From Antedon mediterranea (taxonomy: Eukaryota; Echinodermata; Crinoidea; Comatulida; Antedonidae): a stretch of DNA of 64,000 nt. Positions 13,195 to 26,200 of this stretch are shown in pieces. Location: the NCBI RefSeq assembly GCF_964355755.1, contig NC_092673.1, positions 8,439,001-8,503,000 on the forward strand, read 5' to 3'. Below the pieces are notes generated by a model. That model was not told where the DNA came from. It saw only the letters and a program-made list of their open reading frames with translations, and ran no database searches. Position 1 is the stretch's first letter, and the number at the start of each line of letters is the position of its first letter. Made by a program: the position numbers and the translations under genes.

Positions 13195-13945
13195 TATACT
13201 ACGCGTTTACATTGGTGCTATTCTAATACGCCTTTATGTTCGTTTACATTGGTATTACTGTACTATGTATTAATTCTCGTTTACATTGGTGCTATTCTTG
13301 TACGCCTTTATGCTCGTTTACATTGGTGCTATTCTATTATGTATTAATTCTCGTTTACATTGGTGCTATTCTTGTACGCCTTTATGCTCGTTTACATTGG
13401 TGCTATTCTATTATGTATTAATTCTCGTTTACATTGGTGCTATTCTTGTACGCCTTTATGCTCGTTTACATTGGTGCTATTCTATTATGTATTAATTCTC
13501 GTTTACATTGGTGCTATTCTTGTACGCCTTTATGCTCATTTACATTGGTGCTATTCTATTATGTATTAATTCTCGTTTACATTGGTGCTATTCTTGTACG
13601 CCTTTATGCTCGTTTACATTGGTGCTATTCTACTATGTATTAATTCTCGTTTACATTGGTGCTATTCTTGTACGCCTTTATGCTCGTTCACATTATTATT
13701 ACTATGTATTAATTGTCGGTTACATTGATGCTATTCTTATTCTCGTTTACATTGGTATTATTATGTATTAATTCTCGTTTACATTGGTGCTATTCTAGTA
13801 CGCCTTTATGCTCGTTTACATTGGTATTACTATGTACTAATTGTCGTTTACATTGGTGCTATTCTAGTACACATTAATTCTCGTTTGCATTGGTGTTATT
13901 CATGTACACGTTATTCCTCGTTTACATTGGTGCTATTCTAGTTAG
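13195..13945. repeat. Minisatellite with 37-bp unit in a 74-bp higher-order array
   Basis: A 37-bp unit beginning CTCGTTTACATTGGTGCTAT alternates between two variants: one ends in CTTGTACGCCTTTATG, the other in CTATTATGTATTAATT. This gives a 74-bp higher-order period. The central part (about 13260-13690) is nearly perfect and both flanks are decayed. Because 37 is not a multiple of 3, all forward frames are partly open and show the same peptide repeatedly. These frames are a by-product of the repeat, not a gene. Confidence 0.92.
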
Positions 13946-15069
13946 ATAAATTAAACTGTATATAAATGAAAAAGGTTTTATACGTGTGTGATGTTTTTGT
14001 GATATTTTTCAAACCAGTTTGTGTCTAACCAAGTCATAAGCACCACTGATGCATATTATCCCAGTTGGTTTTATGATAACTTTCCAGTAAATATTACAAT
14101 TTGTTAGATATATTCGATTTTTTTTTTTAAATGTTATTAAATCAACTAAACATGCCATGGGATCATACTATATCATACCATTATTATATTGGGCAAGGTA
14201 AATGTTTGATGTACTTTGTTTCTACTAGTAATCTGACAAAAGTACAGGCCTAAAAATCCACAGTAAACCTGGATACATTGTACTTATATATAAGTTCGAA
14301 ACTGCTTGATTGAAAACGAACAATATGTCGTCATTATCTTCAGACGAGAACTTGGTGAGACCTGAATATAAACCTTAAATTCACGTATTGGTACTTATCC
14401 AACGTCATCTAATAGCATCATGTTTTCATATAAATCGATTGTCTTTCATTAACATTCATAGTAACACGTAACCTTGCTGACGTCAAAGAAATAAATAAAA
14501 TTAAATTATGTTATTGTGAAATTATTTACTTCTTTAATTATGTTAATTAATAATGTCTAAAGTATTTCGAATATGAAATAATTTGCTAGATCTAATATGT
14601 CGATAATACTCGCCATAAGTGTTGAAATTGGTTTAAATTGTGAATATTCTGTTGTATAGTTTTTAGTAAATAAAAAGGTCGAAGCACTGTAGTAGAAAAA
14701 AACGTATGTGTTTTATTTATTATTTGGGACTTAACTTGTTATGTTATGTATGCAATTGTACAGTATATTATTGTTTTTCCTGAAACCAATTAAAGGGCTT
14801 GATAATTAACTTTTCCATCACTTTATATTTTACCGGCTATTATATAATGTTGTGGTCCTTTGTTAAAAATAATATTTGCCAACAAACCAACAACTACAAA
14901 ACTCCTCCAAAGAAAGACATTTTTGTGGGGTTATTAGTTAAGAAAAATAATAACAGTATTAATAGTCAAATCACCCCTCCCGAATATGTTATTGGCGCTA
15001 ATTAACTAATTATAGTACTCTGAACCTGTGTTATAAAAGTACTTTTTATTTAAATGAAATTGTTTTAAA
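13946..15069. other. Intergenic DNA, no gene seen
   Basis: AT-rich sequence between the minisatellite and the 3' end of the factor B-like gene. The short open frame at 14799-15005 has biased AT-rich composition and no recognisable domain. The only functional site I can propose is the minus-strand polyadenylation signal near 15045. Confidence 0.5.
15045..15050 (-). terminator. Candidate polyadenylation signal of the factor B-like gene
   Basis: TTTATT on the plus strand (AATAAA on the minus strand) about 20 bp beyond the stop codon at 15070-15072. Canonical hexamer, correct strand and order; close to the stop but plausible. Confidence 0.5.
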
Positions 15070-17200
15070 TTAATCAAATATATTTAGATGATTTTCCAAA
15101 CAGTTTTCGGTGATACTGTTTATCCATTCTGTAAATCCCGCCGGCTTCGTGTATAGACCATATTTTCCGTTCTGGTCACACTCGTTGCCGGGCAGAGCGA
15201 CACCGACTACCGCCCAAGTTTCGTCATGTCTAATACAAACCAAAGCACCGCCAGTGTCTCCAAGGCATGCGGAGTTTCCTTCGGACCTAAAAGGTTTAAA
15301 TATGGAAATGATAAATGTATACAAATATAATAACACACTCACAGTAACATCAAAGGATAAACAATCTGCGATTTTTTTTTTAAGAGCACGGATGACTACC
15401 CTCGTGCGGGCAGATGTAAAAGTGTAGAAGAAAAATAATAGCTACGAACATCTAGGTATTTCTAATCTATTTTCTGTCCAAATATGGTCCCTACTTCTTC
15501 ATTATTATTGTTAATGAAAAATCGAAGATTACTATATCTTTTGAAATATCATTATGGTAATACAAAATCTATTCAAACATTTATCAATGGAACTTTAATA
15601 AAAAAACTACAGTATAATCAATTAGTAATTTTAAATGTATTACTATGACTAGTAAGTATAAATTGCAACGCAACACATCGTTACCTGTAACCTGCACAAA
15701 GAATATTTTCGTTAAATTCAGCTTCGTGCGCATCTTCACAGTCGTTATCAAGGAGAACCGGCATCCGTAATTGTTGAGGGATCTCTGGGTAGTCTGCTTT
15801 ATCACCTAGATCATTTGCACCCCAACCTATCGTGTAACAATCTTCAAATGCACTTCGAATAACATCGTCCTCTATTAGAAATAAACAGTTTAAAAATCGT
15901 ATAAAAGGCCAATAAACATTCACTGTAGGTTCACGCATATGTCTAAGGAATATTATTGCGATCCATTATTAATATTGTATTTTTAAAATCTTACTTGTTC
16001 CCAAACATGCTGTTCGAACAAAACTAGCAAGTATAACTGGAGTCTTCAGTTTGATCAATGCCAAGTCTCGGTCAAAATTGTCTCTAACAAAACCGTCAGC
16101 CAAAATGATTTCTTCAACTTCTATTTCCTGAACCTCGATTTCGGAATCTGATGATCGATTGTGTTGCCCGAATGTGACCTTAATCTAGCAAACAGATCAA
16201 AAGAAGTTACTAATTTGTTTATTTAATTAATAATTAATTATTCATTTATATCGCGCAAATCACGCAAAATAATGATATTAAAATTTACAAAAAAAATAAA
16301 AATACAGTTTATTTACAATAAAATACAGTTAAAATTACCAATTTCAAGATTAAAATTTAAATTAATTACAGTAACAAGCGGTAATTAAATGAATTCATTT
16401 ATAAAAAGCAAACATTATTTGAAAAAGAGATTTGAAACCGACAAGGTTCTTAGCATTCCTAATGTTTACAGAAAGATCATTCCAAAATTTAGAAGCAGTA
16501 ATCGAATTCATTCTAGTAATAAGTTGTGTATAGATTATTGTTTCCTACTAAAAAAAACATAATATTATTATGATCAGAAGAGTTAGCTATAATTGTAGTA
16601 CTGTATTTCGTTGATGCCTGATTGTATTGATGTTTATATAACAAGAATTCTACAATTAACTTGCGGACACTGTATAGAATTACAATAATGAGAAGATCGG
16701 AAATTAATTAAGTGCATTAATCGTATTTATTTTAAGTTTATTTAATTGTAAATCTAAATTCCTCCTAGATTATCGTATTGACTAATAATTAATTTGTATG
16801 CAATAACGGTTGTATGTAATTTGTTTTTATTTTTCTGGAAGTAGTGGATAGTATCTCTCTTTATTCTCGTCGGAACTACAATTGTGTTGATTATTTCATG
16901 TAATGTTTGGCTTAAGGATATGAACAAATATAAATTGGTCAAAAAATATGTGTACCTCATTTACTCGTAACGGTTTACTGTTTCTGTTAACACATGAAGC
17001 AGCCGTTAACACCCACTGGTTACAGAGTAACGTTCCTCCACAGATATGCCTAAATACATTACTATTTTTAAACTTTCGGGTAATGGAGGCTACCCACGGC
17101 CAACTGTTTGGTATTTCAACGTCATAATTTTCCTGCACTGCTTCTTTTTCCTTGGCTTCCTTGATATCAATATCAATTGCCACACCACATCGATTGAAAT
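15070..17200 (-). CDS. Factor B-like exons 10-13: trypsin-like domain, catalytic His and Ser lost
   Basis: Exons 17200-16956, 16184-15995, 15871-15685 and 15286-15070 encode an S1 (chymotrypsin-fold) domain: CGGTLLCNQWVLTAASCV, FDRDLALIKLKTP, YTIGWG, ILCAGYR, CLGDTGGALVC and TEWINSITENC. The consensus LTAAHC is LTAASC (codon TCA at 16997-16995) and GDSGG is GDTGG (codon ACT at 15255-15253). Asp102-equivalent (D628) is retained. The position equivalent to Asp189, six before the catalytic residue, is Ser. The open frame and splice sites are intact, so this is a conserved pseudoenzyme rather than a decayed gene; a Thr nucleophile without the His would not be expected to work. Confidence 0.92.
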
Positions 17201-20200
17201 CTACGTAACAAATAAATTATTAATATATTATAAGCATTCTCTCGATTATGACAGGAGTCTTGTTGAGCCGTGAATGTGAACAAAGTCAAATTTCTGCAAA
17301 CAACCACATTTTTGTGCATTCATTTTTCGCTCAAATATGCAAACAACAACATGTGTGCAAACATGGCAACCTTAAATGTAAAAAAATGCATAATCCTCCA
17401 ATGCGCAAAAATCACACCCTAAATGTCGACGTTAATTTAGACAGGTTCCATTTCTCAAAAAACGGCCTAGAAAACGAATCAAGAAGCATTTTTTGGTAGA
17501 AGCTGGGATCCACTTGATTTAGGATATTTCGACCTCGCTGATTACGAATATGGCGAGATTCGGCCATCTAAGCCCTTAAATTTGCATAATTAAAAATGGC
17601 AGCCATTTTTTATAATTACCCTATATCTCGAGAACCACTAGTCACAGATAATTAATTTTGGTTTCAAAATGTTTCAAATATATGATTTTATATTCACTTT
17701 AATGACACATTTTGTCAAAAAATGGATGCAAGTCTTATTTCTGACATTTTGACCTTTGACCTTGATTTATCGTATCTCAGTAACCAATAATCGGAGAGAC
17801 ACGAAATAGGGCTCAAATTGTTCAGAAACTATACATTCATATTTATTATAATGAAATGTTTTTACAAAAAATGGCCGATTCTACAACTATTGACCTTTGA
17901 ACTATTCGTCAAATATAATTAATAATATAACTTTGAAAATGTTGGTCTTATGACATTTTTTTTCTTTTTAAATTGTTTAAAACATGTGTTTCTATCCAGT
18001 CTAATGGCACATTTTGTACAAGAATGGCCGATAGTATGGTTATTGACCTTTGAACTACAGCATAGGCCTACTGTATAATAAATATAATATAATTGCATAA
18101 TTATGAAATTATTTATACACAATAATAATTAGTAAAATTATAAAATTCACTGCCATCAAATATGATGTGTTATGATTTATATAGATTTAAAAAAAAATTG
18201 AACACGCAAGTTACATTTGGAAATTACCTGCCATCAATATGATGGAGCATGATATAGATTTTCTTAAATGTGAACATGTCAGCTACATTTGGAAATTACC
18301 TGCCATCAATATGATGGATTATGATTATAGATTTTTTAAAAAAGGTGAACACGTAAGCTACATTTGGAAATTACCTGCCATCAATATGATGGATTATGAT
18401 TATAGATTTAAAAAAGAATTTGAACACGTAAGCTACATTTGAAAATTACCTGCCATCAATATGATGGATTATGATTGTATAGATTTAAAAGAAAATGTGA
18501 ACACATAAGCTATATTTGGAATGAACATGTTAAGGAAATCAGTTTTGATCATTCATGCTAAGGTTTCCGTCATCTTTAGCGCTGTTACAGCGGCATAAAG
18601 CTGTACGTGGTAGTTTTGACTTCTTGCACCTACATCTATTGGCTATGCATCGTGTCTTGCATCCACAATAATTCGTCTCTAACGAAGCAGTATGAATAAC
18701 TTCTTTTTTCAGAAGCACTGGTTAAAGTTTACCATATAGCTCCCAACCTAAATCTGTTGGTGATGGCAAAGGCTGGATTGGCGATACAGCTTTTTTCCAT
18801 ACGAGTGCTTGAAAGTGTGCTCTTTTTATATGCTGGTGAACTGTATCACTTGTTGGAGGTAATGCCTCTGGTTTTGTTTTTTTTTTTAAACATGGTATGC
18901 CTAACTTCATTGGTACTTTTAACTTGACCAACACCGTAAACGTAGCAAATGAATCTTTCTAATTTCATAATAACTTGGTCACTGATAGGTTGTTCTCCCA
19001 GGTCTAATTAGTTCATGATTTTTTTTAAATACTTCCCATGCCGATGCCTTTGAGTGACCACTTAAATATGAGGTAGTATCGCATCCAGTAATAGTGTGGA
19101 ATGGAATCAGTGCTTTTGCAGAACTCTCGGGCAAGGCTTGAAAATGTCTTTTATAGGAAGATACTTCCTTTTTTTGGATGTCCCTGTCATCATCCATATA
19201 TCTTTGGATATCATGCTTTGGTTGTGAGACACTAGAATCACTAGTACGTCTGTATGCCATAGAAACAACTACAAATGTGTCGTATTGGACATTGGCAGCA
19301 TGAAAAACAAGTCGCGTGTCCGCTTCTTCATGATTTGTGACCAGAGACAACGTATTCGTGTAGACTTTTGATGATTTAACAACTGATTCTTCCATAAACC
19401 CACCAGCTATGACAATTTTTCTTTGACTATAGGAGTTTGACGAATCAACTCCTCTGATAGAAATCGTGCCAGATCTGCTTTATTATCTTGTAATGCCAAA
19501 AAGTTTGACCAGCAATTTGGCAGCGGTATCTCAACCACTTTTTATAATTCGACAAATTGGTCTGAGTGTTTTGGTTCGTCTTTGTCTGGTGGTGCACTTT
19601 ATCGACAGTTTTTTTTAGGCATGCCATGTTTAAAAAAAAACCAGAGGCATTACCTCCAACAAGCGATGCAGTGCACCAGCATATAAAAAGAGCAGACTTC
19701 CAAGCACTCGTATGGAAAAAAGCTGTATCGCCAATCCAGCATTTGCCATCACCAACAGATTTTGGTTGGGAGCTATCTAATGGTAAACTTCAACCGGTGC
19801 TTCTGAAAAATGAAGCTATTCCTACTGCTTCGTTAGAGATGATTTATTGTGGATGCAAGACACGATACATAACCAATAGATTTAAGTGCAAGAAGTCAAA
19901 ACTACCATGTGCAGCTTTATGCAACGCTAAAGATGACGGAAACCTTTGCATGAATGATTAAGACTGATGCCCTTAACATGTTCATTCCACATATAGCTTA
20001 CGTGTTCACATTTTCTTTTAAACCTATACAATCATAATCCGTCATATTGATGGCAGGTAATTTCCAAATGTAGCTTACGTGTTCACATTTTTTTTTTAAT
20101 CTATACAATCATAATCCATCATATTGATGGCAGGTAATTTCGAAATGTAGCTTACGTGTTCACATTTTTTTGTTATCTATATATAATTATAATCCATCAT

Positions 20201-23200
20201 ATTGATGGCAGGTATTTCCAAATTTCCAAATGTAGCTTACGTGTTCAAATTCTTTTTTAAATCTCTAATCATAATTCATCATATTGATGGCAGGTAATTT
20301 TCAAATGTAGCTTACGTGTTTAAATTATTTTTTAAATCTATAATCATAATCCATCATATTGATGGCAGGTAATTTTCAAATGTAGCTTACGTGTTCAAAT
20401 TCTTTTTTAAATCTATAATCATAATCCATCATATTGATGGCAGGTGATTTTAAAATGTAGCTTACGTATTCACATTTTTTTAAAAATCTATAATCATAAT
20501 CCATCATATTGATGGCAGGTATTTCCAAATTTCCAAATGTAGCTGACATGTTCAAATTCTTTTTTAAATCTATTATCATAATCCATCATATTGATGGCAG
20601 GTAATTTCCAAATGTAGCTGACATGTTCACATTTAAAAAAATCTATAATCATACTCCATCATATTGATGGCAGGTAATTTCCAAATGTAACTTGCGTGTT
20701 CAATTTTTTTTAAATCTATATAAATCATAACACATCATATTTGATGGCAGTGAATTTTATAATTTTACTAATTATTATTGTGTATAAATAATTTCATAAT
20801 TATGCAATTATATTATATTTATTATACAGTAGGCATATGCTGTAGTTCAAAGGTCAATAACCATACTATCGGCCATTCTTGTACAAAATGTGCCATTAGA
20901 CTGGATAGAAACACATGTTTTAAACAATTTAAAAAGAAAAAAAATGTCTTAAGACCAACATTTTCAGAGTTATTATTATATTTGACTAATGTTTTTCCTT
21001 TAATTAATAAGCTATGTTTATTACTTTCCAACACAAATTTTACTTATAATTTAGGAAAATACGTCTACTTTGCTTTTGAAAGAAGAAACCATTATCTTAA
21101 GTTATAGTTATTTTTTTATTTGTTTGTATTAGGGCCAAAGGCCAATATACATTGAACAATAAATTCTCTGAAAAGGGAAAGAAGAAGACTAATAGTTCAA
21201 AGGTCAATAGTTGTAGAATCGGCCATTTTTTGTAAAAACATTTCATTATAATAAATATGAATGTATAGTTTCTGAACAATTTGAGCCCTATTTCGTGTCT
21301 CTCCGATTATTGGTTACTGAGATACGATAAATCAAGGTCAAAGGTCAAAATCTCAGAAATAAGAATTGCATCCATTTTTTGACAAAATGTGTCATTAAAG
21401 TGAATATAAAATCATATATTTAAAACATTTTGACACCAAAATTAATTATCTGTGACTAGTGGTTCTCGAGATATAGGGTAATTATAAAAAATGGCCGCCA
21501 TTTTTAATTATGCAAATTAAGGGCTTAGATGGCCGAATTTCGCTTGGGATCCGCCATTTTCGTAATCAGCGAGGTTGAAATATCCTAAATCAAGTGGATC
21601 CCAGCTTCTACCCAAAAATGCTTCTTGCACCATATTTCAGAGGAAATAGAACTTGTCTAATTGTGCAAATAAGAATTCTACAAACGTGCAAAACAAAAAT
21701 CTGTTTATTAACAGCAGGAAAACAATATGTAGACATAGGGATAAATATTGGTATAATCCGATTTAAAATAGCGCAAAGATTTCGTTGCGAATCTGCACAA
21801 CCTTGTAGGCCTACAATTTGAATTTGTGCAAGAAAATCTTTATAAGCCTACCATTTTTAACATTTTATTCTTTTACTTGCATCGAAAGTCTGCGCAGTTT
21901 GAATCGAGTATTTTGATTTAATTTATACAAGAGAATTCTCGCAATTCCAAATTGTATACATTGTTTAAATCGCGAATAACCCAAACACATTTAAAATAAA
22001 ATATAGAAAATCTAATGAATTCTATGGAACTTCAATTTCAACTGTATGGAAGTTACCATCTCCAGCAAGTATTGGACATCATTGTGGTTGTTTGTTTTCT
22101 AACAAAGCAGATTATCATCCTGTTTTACTACAATTAGGGCCTAAATACGTAAGTGACTACAGTAGGCCTATATATTGAAAACATTATGAATAATATTTCG
22201 CATTAGGTTATCATTTTTAATAAATTGATTTTGGTTGAAGAAAATTATTTAAATATGTGCATATTTCTTTTGCATTTTTAACTTCAACTGATTGTTTTTA
22301 CATTTTAACGGCGTGATTTAAGCACACATTAGTGGATTATGAATGTTTACAGATTTGCACATTTAAGGTTGCCATGTTTGCAAAAATGTGGCTGTTTGCA
22401 CAAAAATATGACTGCACATTTGAGGGCAAAATGTTTTCACAAATTCGTATAACGTTTATAATTACAAGAAAAGTAGCCTACTTTACGATAATTATTAAAC
22501 ATAGTTTTCAGCATTCAATTAATAATTGTATGATGATGTGGAAACTGAAACAACATCACACGGCAGTCATTTGTCCTAATAGAGCTAATATAGTAATATC
22601 CTATAATAGTACCATATAAAGAGGCTATGCATCTTTAATTGAATCAGAACACTATGGAGCAGTGTAATCTACAGTATTAACTAAGTTCACCGTATATATT
22701 CAACTCACCCACACGCCTCTCTGAAATAACCTCTGACAATATCTGAAGATCAGAATATGACTTTATAAGAAATACGTGCGATGTATATGGTGTGTTTGCT
22801 ATGGATTTAAGTTCATTTCGATCTACTTGTGCTCCAATGCCAACTGCAAATATCTCTACATCCTGAAGAATAATTTGTTTAAATGAACATTTATACCAAT
22901 GATTATAATTATCACATACATTTTACAAACTCGATTATACTATTACGATATAGCACTATGGCTGCTTTAAACGTTAGTTTTATTAGTTACTTCTCCTAGA
23001 TTATGTTTTCCAAAAATGTATTTTTGTAATTTGCGTTTAAGACAGAACTTCAAAAGTTGAATAAAAAAATAATATTTTCACCAAATTTGTAATTTGAGGA
23101 ATAGGCCTAACCTATCCTTGATATGTACTGTAGGCAAATAAATAAAATGAGAGAATATCTGGCAAATTTGTTTACGCCAATCACTGTAATTGAACATAGA

Positions 23201-26200
23201 GCCCAACCTTCTATCTAATTATAGTGATTACTGTATAGCTTGTTTTGGTTTTATAAAAAGCGCGGAAATATGTATTATATTAAAGCAATGTTAACCTCCG
23301 AATCACGAAGACGCTTTGCTGCAGCAGAAGGATTACCATCGTTTGATTCACCATCTGTCATCATAAATAGTGCCCTCTTGGCTTCAGGCCTCATTTCAGG
23401 TATCACATCTTGGAAAATGGTTTCAAAAGCTTCTCTCATAGATGTTCCTCCGCCAAGTTCTTGCTAAAATCATTAAAGAAATATTGTAAGAAGGCTTCAT
23501 TGTCATAATTACTTCTTTTAAATCTAATTACTATGAAAAGTGAGAGTGTTTACAACGCCTACTGATATTTAGCCACTGTGTTATTGTGTTATGTTTTGCT
23601 TAAGCTACATTTAGGCCTAAATGTGTTTAGTTTACTGAAATGATTACAGCACCGTTCAATCATTTAGATATATAGGCCTATAGTTTTTATTTTTATTTAT
23701 CTTGCATATAATAGAAAAGAAGTGGTTGTAAAAAAACTCAAGTCATGGTGCAATATTCAATTCTATATTAATATAATGTTGTGTCTAATTAAATGTGTAC
23801 TCTTGTACAATATTGTTCACTTTTAAATTGCATCTTATTCGTATCAGTATCAGCAGTGTTTAATATCATGTTAAGATACTTGTTGTACTGTTCTTGCGCA
23901 ATTGCGTTTGATTTGTTATTGGAAAAAAAAGATTAAAACATACTTGAATTTCTGTTATTTTATCCTTTACTTCCTGAATTTCATTTGCGTCTTCCTGATT
24001 AAAATTAAACTTCACTCGTGCACCAGATGCAAACACCACTGCAGCAAGTCGTGTTCCCCCTAATTACAACATAACATGACATTTTGTATTATCATAATGT
24101 TTCTTGCAATATTTTATATTTCCAAATACATTTCTGCGTCGAACTGTTTACGTATGTGTTTTTATTTATTGAAACTTGTAGCTCATAGGCTAGTCTTACC
24201 ATATACTAAAGAAACAGAATTACTTCATCTGCGATTAGATCAACCATACATGGCCATGTATAATACATACATAATAGTTATTTTTACTTTGACAAAAAAA
24301 ATCTTTTAAAAAATATTTGCCTAAAAAAATTGAATTAAAATCAAACAAATATGGGTGCCAGCATTGGTTTTACATTGAACAGTTTATTTTGTCTTTTTAT
24401 GAATGAAAACATACGGTAATTATTTTGTTTTTCTGTGAAAGGAATTAACTTTATTAAAACTACAAAATGGCCTATTCAAAATCGTATTTTATTAATCTTT
24501 TTATTTTAAATATTGCATTGCCTGGTGATTGGCTAGTAGATTACACCACATCAAATCACCGAGCCTAATCAAATTAAAATTGTGGGACTAGCTGACTGAG
24601 TGTGGTACTTTACGTCAGGCCCCAGCTCGCTGAGAAGCTTTTGTTTATATCGTAAAATTCGTGAGTGCTTCACGTGTGTGGCGGCAGAAGACACAGAACG
24701 TATAATCCAACTACAAACGTCCACTTCAGTTCACAGTCTTACCAAGCTAAACACCACAACTTTTTTCAATATTGTTTTAATGACCGTAAATACTAAAAAA
24801 AGATACATATTAACCATATACACAATTAAATCTAAACTTATTGATGACCACCTCACGTGACACTGTCATTAAAGGCGGACTGGATCCTTCGTAACGACAA
24901 TGTTATTTGAATACAAGACAGATAAAAAAAAGACTAACAGAACCGACACTCGAATTCAATCTCCTTCTATCGTTGTCGTAGTTGCAACCAACTTTATATT
25001 ATTCTTCTACTTCTGTAAAACGTGTCACAATTATTTAAACTTACCTTCTTCGTAACTGACACCAAACTCGTCAACAAGAAGCTTCGCGAATTCCACTCCG
25101 TATTCGAAGTCAGTATAACTGATAGAGGATGATGCATCGAATGCAAAGACAATATCAAGGCCTACCGCATTGGCTGCTAAGCGACCTTCAATTGCTCCTC
25201 CGGCGGCACTAGTGTTGGAATATGATCCAACTTTATCTATAAAACTGTCTTTGAAATCTTTTGCTATATCGACGAACGTAGGGTTTTCTGAAAATAAAAT
25301 AATTTGATCTCTTAGCAAAAAGCAAAAGAAAATGAATGCAGGATTAATATGTAGTAAAAACACCGTAGATTAAATTAAATAATACACATTACATTAATTA
25401 CAATACCGTAAAACCTTGAAAAGAAGCCCACTGGGCTTCTTATTAAGATAGTATAGGCCATTTTTTCCAGATTTGAATGTCAAAGGAATACAAATTTGTA
25501 TTATCGTGTTTAGCATATAAATTAAAATGTATTAATTACCGGTATCTCAACAATCAAGCTTCACGTATTTATTTGATTTTCCAAATAGTACTTAGAATTT
25601 ATCTTGTTCTTGTCTGCTTCGTTGGGAAATATGAACAATTGGCAGGGAATGTCTCAAAATCATATTATTGTAGTAACAACAACAATTTACAGCATTCACT
25701 AAAAAAGAAGCACCATCTTAAGTTTGAAAAAGCAATCTCGAAAAGAAGCCCACTCTAGAATCTTTTCAACGTTTTACGGTATTCGTGTTATCATACACTT
25801 TAATATTTAGTTAATCATAAATCACATCACAATACGCCATTTCCTATTATACAGAATGTTGATATACAGTAATGATTGTCATACTTACTCTTACAAATTG
25901 GTTCATAATATGAAAACTCTCCGGATACAAGACATGTTCGTCTATTTGGACCTGCTAAATAAAACCCTTCATTGCACGTATAATAAATGCTGCTGCCATA
26001 CAGGATATTTTCGTCGGCTATAATCCCTCCATTTTGTATATTCGGAGGTTCAGAGCAACCCTGAAACTCTAAACGAGAGACGTGATTTTGTTTGTATATT
26101 ATTACAAGCTAGGCCTAGTTTATTGAGGTAATATGAATAGTTAGGCTGGTTTGCTCATCACCGTATTATGAATATGTTAATTAATCAGTAAGTGTGTCCT

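Larger units (their letters stand above)
17265..22440. mobile_element. Large inverted-repeat (foldback) element in the factor B-like intron
   Basis: Two long inverted arms surround a unique centre at about 18960-19600. The left arm (~17500-18960) is matched in reverse by ~19620-21605: GGATCCACTTGATTTAGGAT at 17508 against its inverse at 21582-21601, and the same order of blocks follows inward. An outer matching piece with GCAAACATGGCAACCTTAAA occurs at 17360-17385 and inverted at 22362-22386, separated from the right arm by ~700 bp of extra sequence. Each arm holds a tandem array (~75-bp units, more copies on the right). The centre plus left arm carry a decayed gene. It lies wholly within the intron between the VWA and protease exons. 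Confidence 0.85.

Noticed and set aside
13236-13771. Five overlapping plus-strand open frames of 61-87 codons with repeated YIGAIL/LHWCYS peptides
   Set aside because: They arise from the 37-bp tandem repeat read in shifting frames; no gene-like composition and no conserved domain.
14799-15005. 68-codon plus-strand frame between the two convergent genes
   Set aside because: AT-biased composition with no similarity to known families and no exon context.
15110-15427. 105-codon plus-strand open frame
   Set aside because: Antisense shadow of the last factor B-like exon.
20778-21107. Open frame of 109 codons on the plus strand
   Set aside because: The same peptide occurs on the opposite strand at 17919-18122 because it lies in the inverted-repeat arms; AT-rich with no domain.
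24600-24860. 86-codon plus-strand frame in a factor B-like intron
   Set aside because: Overlaps a short repeat and has no domain or conserved motif.
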